From positions 186,001 to 250,000 of the forward strand of contig NZ_JONH01000010.1 of NCBI RefSeq assembly GCF_000711795.1: DNA of 64,000 bases, in the 5' to 3' direction. The position numbers and the translations under genes were made by a program. This document shows, piece after piece, positions 18,940-29,473 of the stretch. Source of the DNA: Vibrio pacinii DSM 19139. Lineage in GTDB: Bacteria > Pseudomonadota > Gammaproteobacteria > Enterobacterales > Vibrionaceae. Under the pieces are notes generated by a model, which did not search any database, was not told the DNA's origin, and saw nothing but the letters and a program-made list of their open reading frames with translations. Every line of letters starts with the position of its first letter. The stretch's first letter is position 1.

Positions 18940-21780
18940 TTATTCTAACCACTCATGCCACTGTTGGATAACAAACTCACGCTCAGCAAGGAATTTATCC
19001 TCGGCCACGTCCGCATCTAAGTTAAGTAAGTTACGGTGATGGATCTGATCGCGCATCTCGGTATAAGCGTGGGTCAATGCCATTGCGTTGGCTTGTTCAA
19101 GAATGCCTTGCGCTATCATGGTTTCAATAATACGCACATTATCGCTCCAACGGGTTAGCTTGGGCTTTTGGTGACTATAGCGCAGTACTAAAAACTGCAC
19201 CAAGAACTCAACATCTGTAATACCACCGGGGTCTTGCTTAAGCATAAAGCGCCCTGCTTTCTTGCCCCCCAGATGGTCACGCATTTTCACTCTCATGTCT
19301 GACACTTGCTTGATCAAGGTGGCCTCATCTCGCTCTAAGGTCAAAATTTCGTGACGCGTTTTTGCGAAGGCTTGCTGTAATGGCGCATCGCCATAGATCA
19401 TTCGCGCTCGAACTAAGGCTTGATGCTCCCATGTCCAAGCATCATTGCGTTGATACTCATCAAAAGCATCGCTCGGACTAACCAATAACCCTGACACACC
19501 AGAAGGCCGCAGACGAGTATCCACATCATACAAAATGCCAGAGGCGGTACGTGTCGAGAAAATATGGATGATACGCTGAGCAAGCCGCAGGTAAAACTGG
19601 CGGCCATCAATCTCTTTCTTGCCGTCCGTATTCACATGCACAGGGCAATCATGCATAAACACAATATCCAAATCAGAGTTGTACCCTAGCTCCCAACCGC
19701 CGACTTTGCCATAACCAATAACGGCAAAACCTTTGCCATCACGCTCGCTAAGATGTGTCGGTTGACCATATTTCTCGGTCAGTTGCAGCCACGCTTGTGC
19801 AACAACCGACTCCACAATCGCCTCAGCGAGATAGGTTAAGTGATCGCTCACTTTCATTACCGGTATCACGCCAGCAATATCGGCCGCCGCGATGCGTAAA
19901 ATACAAATCTGCTTAAATTGGCGCAGCGCTTCCATCTGCTGCTCCATATCATCTTCAGGTATGCGTGCAAGGAAATCGCGCAGTTCGGTTCGATAGCTGT
20001 CGAGTGGAATCGGATTGTACAGTTGCTGGGGGTCGATAAGCTCATCAAGCAAGATAGGATAGCGACCCAGCTGCTCTGAAATCATCGGACTGGCAGTACA
20101 CAGTCGAACTAACTGCACTAAGGCTGCCGGATGCTCATCAAGCAGCTCTAGGTAAGTGGTACGCGTGACAATTTTATGTAACAAATGCAGCACGCGCGGC
20201 AGGCCGAATTTAGCATCTGGGTGAGCATATAAGGCTGCAAAGATCTTCGGCATCAGTCGGTTGAGTACTTCTCGCCCACGCGGGCCTAAGGTTTTTTTCG
20301 CCAGATCCTGTTTAAACTGGATGATGGTGGCCGCCATCTGCTGCGGGTCTTCAACCTCAACATCTTGCTCAAGGATATGCTCAATCACATCTTGCTTGGC
20401 GGCCATGTCCCACAACTCGACAAAATGCACTGCGATCTCTTGTTGCTCATCCTCATCATCACCAATCAAATTGAGAAACACCACATGCACATTGTCCATA
20501 TGCATCTGCACATCGCTTATCAACTGTGACCATTGTGTGTATCCCATCGCGACAGCCAGTTGTAGCTGTTCCAGTTCACATTCAGGTAAGGTCTGAGTCT
20601 GTTTGTCTGCCATTGCCTGAAGCAGGTTCTCTAAACGACGAAGGTATTTATATGCGTGGCGTAAACAGGCGGTTTCTTCTGCCGTTAACTGTTCCAGCTC
20701 TTCGATGGCAGTTAGAGTAATCAGAAGACCTCGATGACGTAAGTTTGGCTCACGTCCACCGCGAATAAGTTGAAATACCTGAGCAATAAACTCGATTTCA
20801 CGAATTCCGCCCGCCCCGAGCTTGATGTTGTTGCTCAGGCCGCGTCGGCGCACTTCACTGCTGATCATCGACTTCATCCGACGCAGTGATTGAATCGCGC
20901 TAAAATCGATGTAACGACGAAAGACAAAGGGACGCAACATTTGGCGCAGCTCTTGATACTGAGGATACATTTCACTGCCCATCACTCGCGCTTTAATCAT
21001 TGCATAGCGCTCCCAATCACGCCCTTGCTCTTGGTAGTAGTCTTCCAGTGCCGCAAAGCTCATGACCAGCGGACCACTATCGCCAAACGGGCGCAGACGC
21101 ATATCGACACGGTAACAAAAGCCATCAAACGTTTGCTGATCGAGCGCTTTAATGATGCGTTGACCTAAGCGAGTAAAAAATTGTGCATTGGCGAAACTCT
21201 TACGAGCACCTTGAGTTTCACCGTTTTCTGGGTAGGTAAAAATCAGGTCGATATCGGACGAGAAATTGAGTTCCCCGCCACCAAGTTTGCCCATGCCGAT
21301 GACGAGCATTGGCTGCGCTTCACCGTGCTCATTGGTTGGCGTCCCCCACAACTCGCAACACGCTTTGTATTGCCATTGGTAGGTTTCGAAAATCATCGCT
21401 TCGGCAAGCTCAGAGAGGTGCGCTAAGCTCTGCTCTAATCGCCATGAGGCCGTAAAGTCACGCCAAGCGATGTAAACCATTTCTCGGTTACGAAACTGGC
21501 GCAACACGCGATAGCCTTGCATCTCATCACTGCACTCACTAAGCATAGCGGCTAAGCGCTGACGATAATCCTGACAACGTGATGACTGAGCGAGCATCTC
21601 AGGCAATGCCTGTTGCAAGTGCTCATCGGTAGTTAAAACGTCAACCACAAACTGGCTGAGCCCTGCAACATAGCAAAGCTGTTGGCGAAGTGGTTCAGGC
21701 CAGTGTGAAAGTGCATCAGATAGATGTAACGACTCAAGCGCTGATTGAGAATAAGAGAGGAGGCTTTCTGGCAGTTGCAT
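18940..21780 (-). CDS. glnE: Bifunctional glutamine synthetase adenylyltransferase/deadenylase
   Basis: 946 residues, exactly the E. coli length. It has two nucleotidyltransferase domains: the N-terminal one with [15 protein letters not shown] around residue 170, which removes AMP, and the C-terminal one with [15 protein letters not shown] around residue 700, which adds AMP to glutamine synthetase. PII-binding helical regions lie between and after them. It tunes glutamine synthetase to nitrogen status. It is upstream of hldE; the usual neighbour ygiF is displaced by a chemoreceptor/channel pair. Confidence 0.98.
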   Translation of the reverse strand: MQLPESLLSYSQSALESLHLSDALSHWPEPLRQQLCYVAGLSQFVVDVLTTDEHLQQALPEMLAQSSRCQDYRQRLAAMLSECSDEMQGYRVLRQFRNREMVYIAWRDFTASWRLEQSLAHLSELAEAMIFETYQWQYKACCELWGTPTNEHGEAQPMLVIGMGKLGGGELNFSSDIDLIFTYPENGETQGARKSFANAQFFTRLGQRIIKALDQQTFDGFCYRVDMRLRPFGDSGPLVMSFAALEDYYQEQGRDWERYAMIKARVMGSEMYPQYQELRQMLRPFVFRRYIDFSAIQSLRRMKSMISSEVRRRGLSNNIKLGAGGIREIEFIAQVFQLIRGGREPNLRHRGLLITLTAIEELEQLTAEETACLRHAYKYLRRLENLLQAMADKQTQTLPECELEQLQLAVAMGYTQWSQLISDVQMHMDNVHVVFLNLIGDDEDEQQEIAVHFVELWDMAAKQDVIEHILEQDVEVEDPQQMAATIIQFKQDLAKKTLGPRGREVLNRLMPKIFAALYAHPDAKFGLPRVLHLLHKIVTRTTYLELLDEHPAALVQLVRLCTASPMISEQLGRYPILLDELIDPQQLYNPIPLDSYRTELRDFLARIPEDDMEQQMEALRQFKQICILRIAAADIAGVIPVMKVSDHLTYLAEAIVESVVAQAWLQLTEKYGQPTHLSERDGKGFAVIGYGKVGGWELGYNSDLDIVFMHDCPVHVNTDGKKEIDGRQFYLRLAQRIIHIFSTRTASGILYDVDTRLRPSGVSGLLVSPSDAFDEYQRNDAWTWEHQALVRARMIYGDAPLQQAFAKTRHEILTLERDEATLIKQVSDMRVKMRDHLGGKKAGRFMLKQDPGGITDVEFLVQFLVLRYSHQKPKLTRWSDNVRIIETMIAQGILEQANAMALTHAYTEMRDQIHHRNLLNLDADVAEDKFLAEREFVIQQWHEWLE

Positions 21781-21842
21781 GATTCTTCCTTGTTCGAGAA
21801 ATACCAGCTGAGAGGATGGTAATATGCTTATTTATACCAATA

Positions 21843-21875
21843 AAAAACGCCCACTAGTAGCCAGTGGGCGTTTCT
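21843..21875 (-). terminator. Intrinsic terminator after the chemoreceptor gene
   Basis: AAACGCCCACT/AGTGGGCGTTT perfect 11-bp stem. On the minus strand the stem runs into a T6 tract. It lies 19 bases beyond the MCP stop. Confidence 0.85.
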
Positions 21876-21893
21876 TAACAATAACTTGAGAAG

Positions 21894-23150
21894 TTAGACT
21901 TTAAATGATGTGATCTTCTTGTCGAGCTCTTCCGCATTCTGCTGCATGATTTCAGAGGTTTCAAGCAGTTCAGAGACCACGGTCACCGATGCTTCTACCA
22001 GTTCACGCACGTTAGTTAAGTTCTGATTCATCTCTTCCGCGACATTGCTCTGCTGACCCGCAGCTGTCGCAATTTGGAAATTCATATCATTAATTTGGTT
22101 TACTTGATCGACAATGCCATCTAACTCATCACCAGCATTAGTGACCAGTTCAACCCCTTCAGCGGCTTCAACCACGCTCTTCTCCATCAAGTCGACGGCG
22201 GAGCTAGCACTGGCTTGTAACTTAGAGATCATCTCTTGGATTTCGACCGTTGCTTGTTGAGTACGCTGAGCAAGGTTACGCACCTCATCTGCCACCACAG
22301 CAAAACCTCGACCTGCCTCTCCAGCGCGCGCCGCTTCTATCGCAGCATTAAGCGCTAATAAATTGGTTTGCTCGGAGATGCCTTGAATAGTACCGACGAC
22401 ACTACCTATCGAGTCGACACTTTCCTCGACTTGATTCACCGCATGAGCAGAAGCGGCGATATCTTTCGATAGCTCGCTGATTTTTTTCACTGTGTCTTGA
22501 ACAAATCGTTGACCTGTAACCGCCGAACCAGACGCATTTTCGGTCAATGATGAGGCGCTCTGCGCATGGTCTGCTACCGTTTGAACTGTAGAGGTCATCT
22601 CGCTCATTGCTGTTGCGAGTTGATCAATTTCGTCAAACTCTTCTTTCGCCGACTCTTTGGTTTCTGACATGCTTAATGTCATCACTTCAGTCAAACCAGA
22701 CAGCTCTTGCGACGCATCTATCTGTAGTCGAATCATCTCTTGCAGTTGCACACGAGTTTTCTCTAACTCACGCGCTACATCGCCATACTCATCTTTACAG
22801 GCCATTTCGATTGGCACCGAAAGGTCTTTCTGCGCCATTAATTTAATCGACTCATTTAGATATTGAGTTTGACGCAGCATCACACGCGCGGCAAACATTA
22901 ACAAAGTGATAAAAACGAGGATCAGCAAACCCGTCTGCCAGGCAACTTGAACAAGATAAGCGTCGTAATGCTCCTGAGCTACCTGAATGTTTTGCGTGGC
23001 GGCAAGTAGAGAATCATAAAAGGTACTTGCGTCCCACAACTGTTTGCTGATGATGAGTAAGGTACTGAATACCATCAGCATTACCATCTTAGGAACCAGT
23101 CGAATATCCGTAATCACTCGTTCCCACGGCTTAAACACCATCTTGGTCAT
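21894..23150 (-). CDS. Methyl-accepting chemotaxis protein with a minimal periplasmic segment
   Basis: 418 residues. Membrane segments lie at about 20-37 and 72-92, leaving only some 35 residues outside, too few for a normal ligand-binding domain. A HAMP-like linker (about 93-145) leads to the signalling domain, whose hairpin tip reads [37 protein letters not shown]. Coiled-coil helices with Q/E methylation-type positions flank it. There is no C-terminal CheR pentapeptide. The signal sensed may be at the membrane or cytoplasmic. It is divergent from a K+ channel gene 110 bases away, and the pair sits where E. coli has glnE next to ygiF. Confidence 0.9.
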   Translation of the reverse strand: MTKMVFKPWERVITDIRLVPKMVMLMVFSTLLIISKQLWDASTFYDSLLAATQNIQVAQEHYDAYLVQVAWQTGLLILVFITLLMFAARVMLRQTQYLNESIKLMAQKDLSVPIEMACKDEYGDVARELEKTRVQLQEMIRLQIDASQELSGLTEVMTLSMSETKESAKEEFDEIDQLATAMSEMTSTVQTVADHAQSASSLTENASGSAVTGQRFVQDTVKKISELSKDIAASAHAVNQVEESVDSIGSVVGTIQGISEQTNLLALNAAIEAARAGEAGRGFAVVADEVRNLAQRTQQATVEIQEMISKLQASASSAVDLMEKSVVEAAEGVELVTNAGDELDGIVDQVNQINDMNFQIATAAGQQSNVAEEMNQNLTNVRELVEASVTVVSELLETSEIMQQNAEELDKKITSFKV

Positions 23151-23260
23151 TGTCCGTTCTCCACTTTGTCATATTTTGAGTTTTCAATGCTTTATATTAG
23201 AGTGGCACAGAAGGTGCGACTGCATTGATAATACTGAACTTAATTTATTTCGAGCCTCGT

Positions 23261-24037
23261 ATGAATAGAGATATTACCAAAGACGACACAAAACCGATGA
23301 GCTTGTTGTCACTGATCTTGTCATTTATGGCGCTATTTGTGATCTCGGGCTTGTTGTTTTTTCCATTACGCCCAGAAACTCGACAGGTATTTATCGGCTT
23401 AGACTTCGTTATCTGTAGCATATTCCTTTTGCAACTCTGTATAGATTTGATCCGCTCTACAGATCGTGTGAAATATATGCAACGACACTGGATAGACTTT
23501 GTGGCCAGTGTGCCGATGATCGAACCGCTTCGCTATGCACGCTTATTTTCAATTTTGCGAGTGATCTTAGTGATCCGTTCAAGTCGCCACGCGCTCAAAA
23601 AATCATTGGAAAACAAACGCGAAACCACGCTTGCTTCTATCTTGTTATTGTTGGTTATCTTGATGACTGTTGGTTCAAGTACCATGTTGTTTTTAGAGGG
23701 AAGTTCTCCCGATGCCAATATTCATAATGGCGGCGATGCCATGTGGTGGGCTTTGGTGACGATATCAACCGTTGGATATGGCGATCATTATCCGGTCACT
23801 GATGCTGGACGCATCTTGGCATCAGCGTTGATCATTTGTGGCGTCGGCTTGTTTGGTATGATTTCTGGCTTAATCACGTCGATGATTACCTCACCGTCTA
23901 AAGGTCAAGACGACCGTTCAAAGAATAAAGAACGACTATTGATCGAGTTGGTAGAAAAACAGAACGAAATTCTCAAGCGGCTCGATAAAATCGAACGCGA
24001 ATCTCACACCGCGCAGAAACAAAAACGAGAGCCTTAA
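23261..24037 (+). CDS. Voltage-gated-type potassium channel protein
   Basis: 258 residues from the ATG at 23261; an in-frame TTG at 23225 is possible because the ribosome site is weak. Six hydrophobic segments are seen. An arginine-spaced S4-like helix (RYARLFSILRVILVIRSSR) precedes the pore, whose selectivity filter is TVGYGD at residues 170-175. The C-terminus is a charged coiled coil (about 225-250), typical of Kch/KvAP-type tetramers. It should conduct K+ in the inner membrane; gating is unknown. The stop codon lies in the loop of the terminator hairpin. Confidence 0.88.
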   Translation: MNRDITKDDTKPMSLLSLILSFMALFVISGLLFFPLRPETRQVFIGLDFVICSIFLLQLCIDLIRSTDRVKYMQRHWIDFVASVPMIEPLRYARLFSILRVILVIRSSRHALKKSLENKRETTLASILLLLVILMTVGSSTMLFLEGSSPDANIHNGGDAMWWALVTISTVGYGDHYPVTDAGRILASALIICGVGLFGMISGLITSMITSPSKGQDDRSKNKERLLIELVEKQNEILKRLDKIERESHTAQKQKREP

Positions 24038-24047
24038 GCTCTCGTTT
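24023..24047. terminator. Bidirectional terminator between the K+ channel gene and ygiF
   Basis: AAACGAGAGC/GCTCTCGTTT perfect 10-bp stem. The five-base loop CTTAA contains the channel stop codon TAA (24035-24037). Confidence 0.75.
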
Positions 24048-24068
24048 CATTCACTGTAATAACGGCAA

Positions 24069-25586
24069 TTAATCGCGCCAATACGGCTCAGCCTCGATAC
24101 AGATAACACGCGTTTGTTCCATTGCATGTAAAATAGAGCCTTGCTGACGTATCAACCAACGCTGCAGTTGCTCACGATCTTCATCTTCTAGTTTATCGAC
24201 CAGTTGTTCTAGGGTCTTTAACTTAAGCAAATCGTCAGTGCCGTGCAGTAAGTCGCTCCAAGGTAAACGGAAGCTATTGCGATCCTCACTATTATATAAG
24301 CGGGCAAAACTCACTCCGGTATAAAGGTTACGCATCAAACGATACTGCTGCTCGATATAGTCGTCACCGGTTAAGTTCTTCTCCGGTGGAAAAGCTTGCA
24401 TTAATTCAGTCCAAGTACGCTCAAGTTGCTCCACCGAAAAGTGCTCAATGTTAAGTGCCATCTTTTCACGAGCTTTGTCGTCGAGAAACGGCTGCCATCC
24501 ACGAGTCAGAATCCAGCGACTTAAATCAAGCAACAAGCCCGTGTAGCGTGCACCAGTAATTAACTCTAACATTTGCTCACGGGCTGGCAGCTGCTCTTGA
24601 ACTAACTTAAGCTCTGCGATCAAAAACTTGCGCGCATCCAATTTGCGCAATGCGTGGCCTTTATCGTCAAGTAAATCTTCTAGGTAGTCGTAATCTCGCA
24701 ACCATTCCAGCTCTTGCTCTAACCATTTCAGCTCTTGGCGTAAAATCGCACTTGCGCGGCGCGGAACCACACCACCATAGACGGTTAAAATCTGGCGGAT
24801 AAAACTGATGGCATTTTTTATTTCATGTAACGCTTCTATCGAATCACGCTCTGCATAAATCTGTTCGTGGTAGTGCCAATGTGAGAGCGCATGCTCAAGT
24901 GAGTTAATAAAGCAAGATTCTACCGTGTCGTGCTTATTCGTTGGCACCAACGCCAAAGGTTTAACCTCATCGCCTGGGTATTCCACCGCTAAACGATACC
25001 CTTTCGCAGCTTTGCTGAGGTTGCCTAGGCGCATACCACCATGCTCACAGAAGTGACGAGCTAAAGTAAACAGTGCATCGGTTTGACCTGATTTCAGCTC
25101 CAGCTCCACTTCACAAATAGGGGTTTCTCTGCCACCCGCCTCGACTTGGCCTTGATCAAAGGCAACTTCGACTTGGCTGCCATCAGTCATACCAATCAGC
25201 CATTGCTCACGAGTAAAGTTGGTAGAAAAAAGCGCGGTAAGTTGCGATTGAAGAGTGGCGACATCCTTACCCTCTGGCCAGATGTCACTAGGGTGTAAGG
25301 TCAAATCCGGTTGGTTCCGATCGTGCTCAGCGTTGTATTCCGGTCGTTGGTGCAACCCTGCCACCACACGCCCGGCGGTTTTGACTGTCTGGACGTACAC
25401 ATCATCAAAACGACGAATACGCAAGCCAATATCGTGTTGACGTAACCAGTTATCTGGGGTATCAAAATAGATGTTACCCAGCGCTCGACAGCTGTGCTGA
25501 AGTACTTTGGTTTCAGAGATCTTATTGCGCAAAGTCTCTGAAAATTCAGGAGAAACAAAAAACTTCAGTTCTATCTCGGTTTCCAT
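24069..25586 (-). CDS. ygiF: Inorganic triphosphatase YgiF (CYTH + CHAD domains)
   Basis: 505 residues from the ATG at 25586 (METEIELKFF), which has AAGG eight bases upstream; the frame extends to a TTG at 25643. The N-terminal CYTH domain (about 1-200) carries the ExExK signature EIELKF and the acidic/basic tunnel residues (GLRIRRFDD, CEVELELKSG). A CHAD domain follows (about 215-480) with the conserved histidine helix HALSHWHYHEQIYAERDSIEALHEIKNAI. E. coli YgiF hydrolyses inorganic triphosphate. It is longer than the E. coli protein (433). It belongs to the hldE-glnE-ygiF block. Confidence 0.92.
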   Translation of the reverse strand: METEIELKFFVSPEFSETLRNKISETKVLQHSCRALGNIYFDTPDNWLRQHDIGLRIRRFDDVYVQTVKTAGRVVAGLHQRPEYNAEHDRNQPDLTLHPSDIWPEGKDVATLQSQLTALFSTNFTREQWLIGMTDGSQVEVAFDQGQVEAGGRETPICEVELELKSGQTDALFTLARHFCEHGGMRLGNLSKAAKGYRLAVEYPGDEVKPLALVPTNKHDTVESCFINSLEHALSHWHYHEQIYAERDSIEALHEIKNAISFIRQILTVYGGVVPRRASAILRQELKWLEQELEWLRDYDYLEDLLDDKGHALRKLDARKFLIAELKLVQEQLPAREQMLELITGARYTGLLLDLSRWILTRGWQPFLDDKAREKMALNIEHFSVEQLERTWTELMQAFPPEKNLTGDDYIEQQYRLMRNLYTGVSFARLYNSEDRNSFRLPWSDLLHGTDDLLKLKTLEQLVDKLEDEDREQLQRWLIRQQGSILHAMEQTRVICIEAEPYWRD

Positions 25587-25786
25587 AGCTATACCTTTCA
25601 AAGCAGATAGAGACAGGATATTGCCAATTTTCTTACTCGGCAAGAAAGAAATATCACCCTAATGATGATCTAAAACAGTTTTAATGAGTGATTTAATGGG
25701 TTAACATGCGCGCCTTTATAGCCATCGTTCAACATTTCGCCATGAAATGGTGTATGTTAGTTTTTAGGTTATATTAATTGGGTTGA

Positions 25787-26473
25787 ATGACCATGCCAGT
25801 AAATACAATTATGGGGTTATTTGCAAAGTCCCCTATTAAACCTTTGCAGCGCCACGTTGTGTGCGTAAATGAATGTTGCTCACATCTCATCAACTTTTTT
25901 GAAGTTAGTTCAAAAGGTGACTGGGAGAAAGCCTCTGAAATTCGCGCTCAAATTTCTCATCTAGAGAGAGAAGCCGACGTACTTAAGCGCGAAATTCGTC
26001 TCAAACTTCCTCGTGGTTTGTTTATGCCAGTAGATCGTAGCGATATGCTAGAACTACTAACGCAGCAAGACAAACTCGCCAACCTAGCAAAAGATATTGC
26101 TGGCCGTGTTTATGGCCGTCAATTGATGATCCCTGCACCTCTTCAAGAAAACTTCATTGCGTATGTGAAGCGCTGCCTTGATGCAGCAAACCAAGCGCAA
26201 AAAGTTATCAATGAGCTTGATGAGTTATTGGAAACTGGATTTAAAGGTCGCGAAGTCACACTCGTGGCTGAAATGATCCACCAACTGGATGCGATTGAGG
26301 ACGACACGGATGTCATGCAGATTGAACTTCGTCAACAGCTAATGTCGATTGAAGCCGATCTGAACCCGATTGATGTGATGTTCCTTTACAAAATTCTAGA
26401 GTGGGTGGGCGGTATTGCTGATCAGGCGCAACGTGTTGGTGCGCGCCTTGAAGTAATGTTGTCACGCTCATAA
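25787..26473 (+). CDS. TIGR00153/DUF47 family protein, PhoU-like partner of a Pit transporter
   Basis: 228 residues from the ATG at 25787 (a second ATG lies two codons later). It is all-helical with charged heptads (SEIRAQISHLEREADVLKREIRLKLPRGLFMPVDRSDMLELL), the pattern of DUF47 proteins related to PhoU. Such genes are regularly found just before Pit-type phosphate transporter genes, as here, and are thought to regulate or assist the transporter. A hairpin with a short T run lies between the two genes and may set their expression ratio. Confidence 0.88.
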   Translation: MTMPVNTIMGLFAKSPIKPLQRHVVCVNECCSHLINFFEVSSKGDWEKASEIRAQISHLEREADVLKREIRLKLPRGLFMPVDRSDMLELLTQQDKLANLAKDIAGRVYGRQLMIPAPLQENFIAYVKRCLDAANQAQKVINELDELLETGFKGREVTLVAEMIHQLDAIEDDTDVMQIELRQQLMSIEADLNPIDVMFLYKILEWVGGIADQAQRVGARLEVMLSRS

Positions 26474-26519
26474 CGATAAGTTAACCAAATAACGAAGAGC
26501 ATCTAAAATAAAGGCACAC

Positions 26520-26562
26520 ACCCCTCATAAGCGCTAAATACTGACGCGCTGAAGGGGTTTTG
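26520..26562 (+). terminator. Hairpin (attenuator-like) between the DUF47 and pit genes
   Basis: ACCCCT (26520-26525) pairs with AGGGGT (26553-26558), and inside it AGCGC (26530-26534) pairs with GCGCT (26546-26550). TTTTG follows. It looks like a weak intrinsic terminator within a probable operon. Confidence 0.5.
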
Positions 26563-26609
26563 TCGTGCTAAATTTTTGCTCCGCTTGTTATCAACAACTA
26601 GGTAATACG

Positions 26610-27869
26610 ATGGATATCCTTGCGAACTACGGCACTGTCCTGATTTTAATTGCAGCCGCTTTCGGTTTTCTGATGGCTATTGGTATTGGTGCGAATGATG
26701 TCGCCAATGCGATGGGGACATCGGTAGGCTCTAAAGCGCTAACCGTAAAACAAGCGATCATTATTGCAATGATCTTTGAATTTGCGGGGGCATACCTTGC
26801 AGGCGGTGAAGTCACCGACACTATTCGTAAAGGCGTTATTGAAACGTCCCTATTTGCTCACCAACCAGACGTATTAGTCTACGGTATGATGTCCGCGCTG
26901 CTTGCTGCGGGTACTTGGCTACTGCTTGCGTCTTACATGGGTTGGCCAGTATCAACAACACACTCTATTATCGGTGCCATCATCGGTTTTGCCTGTGTGT
27001 CAGTCGGTACTGAAGCGGTTGATTGGGATAGTGTTCAAGGTATTGTTGGTAGCTGGATTATTACACCAGTTATCTCCGGCTTCTTTGCTTACGTTATCTT
27101 TGTCAGTGCGCAGCGACTGATCTTTGACACAGAGAATCCTCTGTTTAATGCCAAACGTTTTGTACCTGTGTACATGTTCATCACGACCATGGTGATCGCA
27201 CTGGTTACGATTAAAAAAGGGCTTAAGCACGTTGGGCTACACCTTAGTAATGGTGAAGCGTGGATGTGGGCTGCGATTGTTTCTGGCATCGTAATGACTG
27301 GCGGTTACTTCTACATTCAGAAGAAGTTTGCCAGTCGTGAAGATGACCACGGTTTTGCTGGCGTTGAAGGTATCTTCAGCGTGCTAATGGTGATCACTGC
27401 TTGTGCAATGGCCTTCGCTCACGGCTCTAATGACGTAGCGAACGCGATTGGTCCACTGTCTGCCGTCGTATCAACTGTTGAGCACATGGGCGAAATTACC
27501 GGTAAGAGCACGATAGCTTGGTGGATTCTGCCATTAGGTGGTTTTGGTATTGTGGTTGGTTTGGCAACGCTAGGCCATAAGGTTATGGCAACCGTTGGTA
27601 CTGGTATCACTGAATTGACGCCAAGCCGTGGTTTTGCCGCGCAGCTTGCGACAGCATGTACTGTGGTACTTGCATCCGGTACTGGACTGCCAATCTCAAC
27701 CACTCAAACGCTTGTGGGCGCTGTTTTAGGTGTTGGTTTTGCCCGTGGTATTGCGGCATTAAACCTAGGTGTTGTTCGTAACATCGTGGCGTCTTGGATT
27801 GTGACGCTGCCAGCGGGTGCACTACTTGCCGTGGTCTTTTTCTATGCGATTCAAGCGGCGTTCACTTAA
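26610..27869 (+). CDS. Low-affinity inorganic phosphate transporter, Pit family
   Basis: 419 residues from the ATG at 26610 (MDILANYGTVL), with AGGT nearby; the frame stays open to 26565. It is hydrophobic throughout, with the duplicated PiT signatures GANDVANAMGTSVGSKAL near the N-terminus and AHGSNDVANAIGPLSAVV in the second half. The GWPVSTTHSIIGAIIG and GLPISTTQTLVGAVLG loops are also repeated. Members carry phosphate, usually as a metal complex, with H+ or Na+. It is downstream of its DUF47 partner and followed by a terminator. Confidence 0.93.
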   Translation: MDILANYGTVLILIAAAFGFLMAIGIGANDVANAMGTSVGSKALTVKQAIIIAMIFEFAGAYLAGGEVTDTIRKGVIETSLFAHQPDVLVYGMMSALLAAGTWLLLASYMGWPVSTTHSIIGAIIGFACVSVGTEAVDWDSVQGIVGSWIITPVISGFFAYVIFVSAQRLIFDTENPLFNAKRFVPVYMFITTMVIALVTIKKGLKHVGLHLSNGEAWMWAAIVSGIVMTGGYFYIQKKFASREDDHGFAGVEGIFSVLMVITACAMAFAHGSNDVANAIGPLSAVVSTVEHMGEITGKSTIAWWILPLGGFGIVVGLATLGHKVMATVGTGITELTPSRGFAAQLATACTVVLASGTGLPISTTQTLVGAVLGVGFARGIAALNLGVVRNIVASWIVTLPAGALLAVVFFYAIQAAFT

Positions 27870-27920
27870 TTAATCCGTCAGTGATGTGTTAACTCACTGT
27901 CATTATTGACTCAAACCCGC

Positions 27921-27949
27921 AGAAAGGGAGGCTCAGCCTCCCTTCTTTG
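27921..27949 (+). terminator. Intrinsic terminator after the pit gene
   Basis: AAGGGAGGCT/AGCCTCCCTT stem with a two-base loop followed by CTTTG. It lies about 50 bases after the stop. Confidence 0.75.
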
Positions 27950-28042
27950 TTGCAGTCAGTTCAGAAACTACTTACTATTTGGCGTTAGCAACACATAGAC
28001 AATGGCGATTAAGCCTGCAAAAAGACTGTTAAAGGATTTACC

Positions 28043-28654
28043 GTGAAAAAACTGGTTTGCTTGGTTTTAGTATCAATGCTTGCAGTTCCTGCTGCATTTG
28101 CTCAAAACCGTTACATCTCTGATAAACTCTTCACTTATATGCACTCTGGCCCGAGCAACCAATTCCGTATTATTGGCAGCGTAGATGCTGGCGATAAAGT
28201 GAAGCTGTTGTCGATCGATAAAGACACTGGCTATACCCAAGTTCAAGATGAAAAAGGTCGCACTGGCTGGGTAGAAAGTCGTTTTGTCACTAATCAAGAA
28301 AGTATGGCGTTGCGCCTACCACGTCTTGAAAAAGAACTCGCGGAAGTCAAAGGAAAACTGGCGAATGCACGTTCAAATGCCGATCAAGAAAAAGCTGGAC
28401 TGGTCGACTCTTTAGAAACTCGTACCCGTCAAATTAACGATCTTGAACAGGGCTACAGTGAAATGAGCCAACAGCTTTCGGCGTCACAAGAAGAGGTGCG
28501 TAAACTGCGTGCAAAACTTGATACGCAAAAAGATGACTTACTGCTGAAGTACTTCATGTACGGTGGTGGCGTTGCTGGAATAGGCCTATTACTGGGTTTG
28601 ATTCTTCCGCATATCACGCCTCGCAGAAAACGCTCTCCATCAGGTTGGTCGTAA
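28043..28654 (+). CDS. ygiM: YgiM-like SH3-domain membrane protein (TIGR04211 family)
   Basis: 203 residues: signal peptide (about 1-20, AAFA-QN), a bacterial SH3 domain (about 25-85, RYISDKLFTYMHSGPSNQFRIIGSV ... GRTGWVESRFV), a long coiled coil (about 90-165), and one C-terminal membrane helix (FMYGGGVAGIGLLLGLILPHI) followed by a basic tail. It should be anchored in the inner membrane with the SH3 domain in the periplasm. Function is not established. In E. coli it lies next to cca; here gspA-gspB are inserted between them. Confidence 0.9.
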   Translation: MKKLVCLVLVSMLAVPAAFAQNRYISDKLFTYMHSGPSNQFRIIGSVDAGDKVKLLSIDKDTGYTQVQDEKGRTGWVESRFVTNQESMALRLPRLEKELAEVKGKLANARSNADQEKAGLVDSLETRTRQINDLEQGYSEMSQQLSASQEEVRKLRAKLDTQKDDLLLKYFMYGGGVAGIGLLLGLILPHITPRRKRSPSGWS

Positions 28655-28670
28655 GCACATAAGCATTGAT

Positions 28671-28704
28671 AAAAAGGTCACTCTCCAGTGACCTTTTTAT
28701 TTAT
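28671..28704. terminator. Bidirectional terminator between ygiM and gspB
   Basis: AAAAAGGTCACT/AGTGACCTTTTT perfect 12-bp stem with a CTCC loop. Confidence 0.88.
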
Positions 28705-28711
28705 CTAACGC

Positions 28712-29473
28712 TTAACCTGGCCAATCATAGAGTGCCGGAACCTCTATCATTTCATTGTTGAAACGAATCAACGTCGCTTGCTGCTCTATCGCCACGAGTT
28801 GAACCCTATCGCTTATCCAATCACCTTGGTTATATTCAATGCCATTGACTTTGACCCAACGCTTGCTGACATTATTTGAATAGACATGTGTTTGGAAGTT
28901 CATCGCGGGCAGTTTTCCGTACCAACGCTCGGCTTGCTGGGCAAGATTAGAGGCAGCTGGCAAATTTGACCGACTTGGTGAACGTACAGACGGGTTGAGC
29001 ACCGACTCAAAACGCCGTGCTAGCTCAGGTGACAGCTCAGATAGGTCGAGTCCGTTAAGCAGTGGATCTTGATTTGACGAGGCTTCACCAATGATGCTCT
29101 CTTTCTGGCTCGACACATCACTCTTGTTGCGGATGCTAGTGTCGACAACAGAAACAGTGCCCGTTTGAGGCTCGCGATACGTCGCCTTAAGCGGTTCAAA
29201 GCTCGGTGCCACCTGGCTATGATAGTCAAACGGTACATCAAGCACTAAGGTTTTAGCCACATTACTTTCAAGCCACTGTTGCTTAGTCAGTTGATAGTCT
29301 TGCCACACCACAACCGCGCTGATCATGATTGGCGGCAATAGTGCCAAGGCAAAGTATTTTGCAATTGAGTGCGAACCTGGTTTAACACTGGTTTGCAGAT
29401 AATGCCATTGATTAGATTGGGTCGCTTGATGAAGGCGCTCCGACTCTTTGAGCGCTTGCATGACTTTAGACAT
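28712..29473 (-). CDS. gspB: General secretion pathway protein GspB/ExeB
   Basis: 253 residues from the ATG at 29473 (MSKVMQALKESERLHQ); the longer open frame upstream overlaps gspA and is not needed. A short cytoplasmic N-terminus with the typical MQALKxSE motif is followed by one membrane helix (about 38-56). A periplasmic proline/serine-rich linker leads to a C-terminal beta domain (FQTHVYSNNVSKRWVKVNGIEYNQGDWI), the type II secretion GspB fold. With GspA it helps place the secretin GspD through the peptidoglycan. It overlaps gspA by eight bases. Confidence 0.9.
   Translation of the reverse strand: MSKVMQALKESERLHQATQSNQWHYLQTSVKPGSHSIAKYFALALLPPIMISAVVVWQDYQLTKQQWLESNVAKTLVLDVPFDYHSQVAPSFEPLKATYREPQTGTVSVVDTSIRNKSDVSSQKESIIGEASSNQDPLLNGLDLSELSPELARRFESVLNPSVRSPSRSNLPAASNLAQQAERWYGKLPAMNFQTHVYSNNVSKRWVKVNGIEYNQGDWISDRVQLVAIEQQATLIRFNNEMIEVPALYDWPG

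Noticed and set aside
20261..20596. A Ser/Cys-rich 111-residue frame antisense to glnE
   Set aside because: Its composition is that of a reverse-frame shadow of a coding gene.
27872..27900. CAGTGA...TCACTG palindrome after the pit gene as a CRP site
   Set aside because: The spacing between half sites is odd-numbered and does not fit TGTGA-N6-TCACA.
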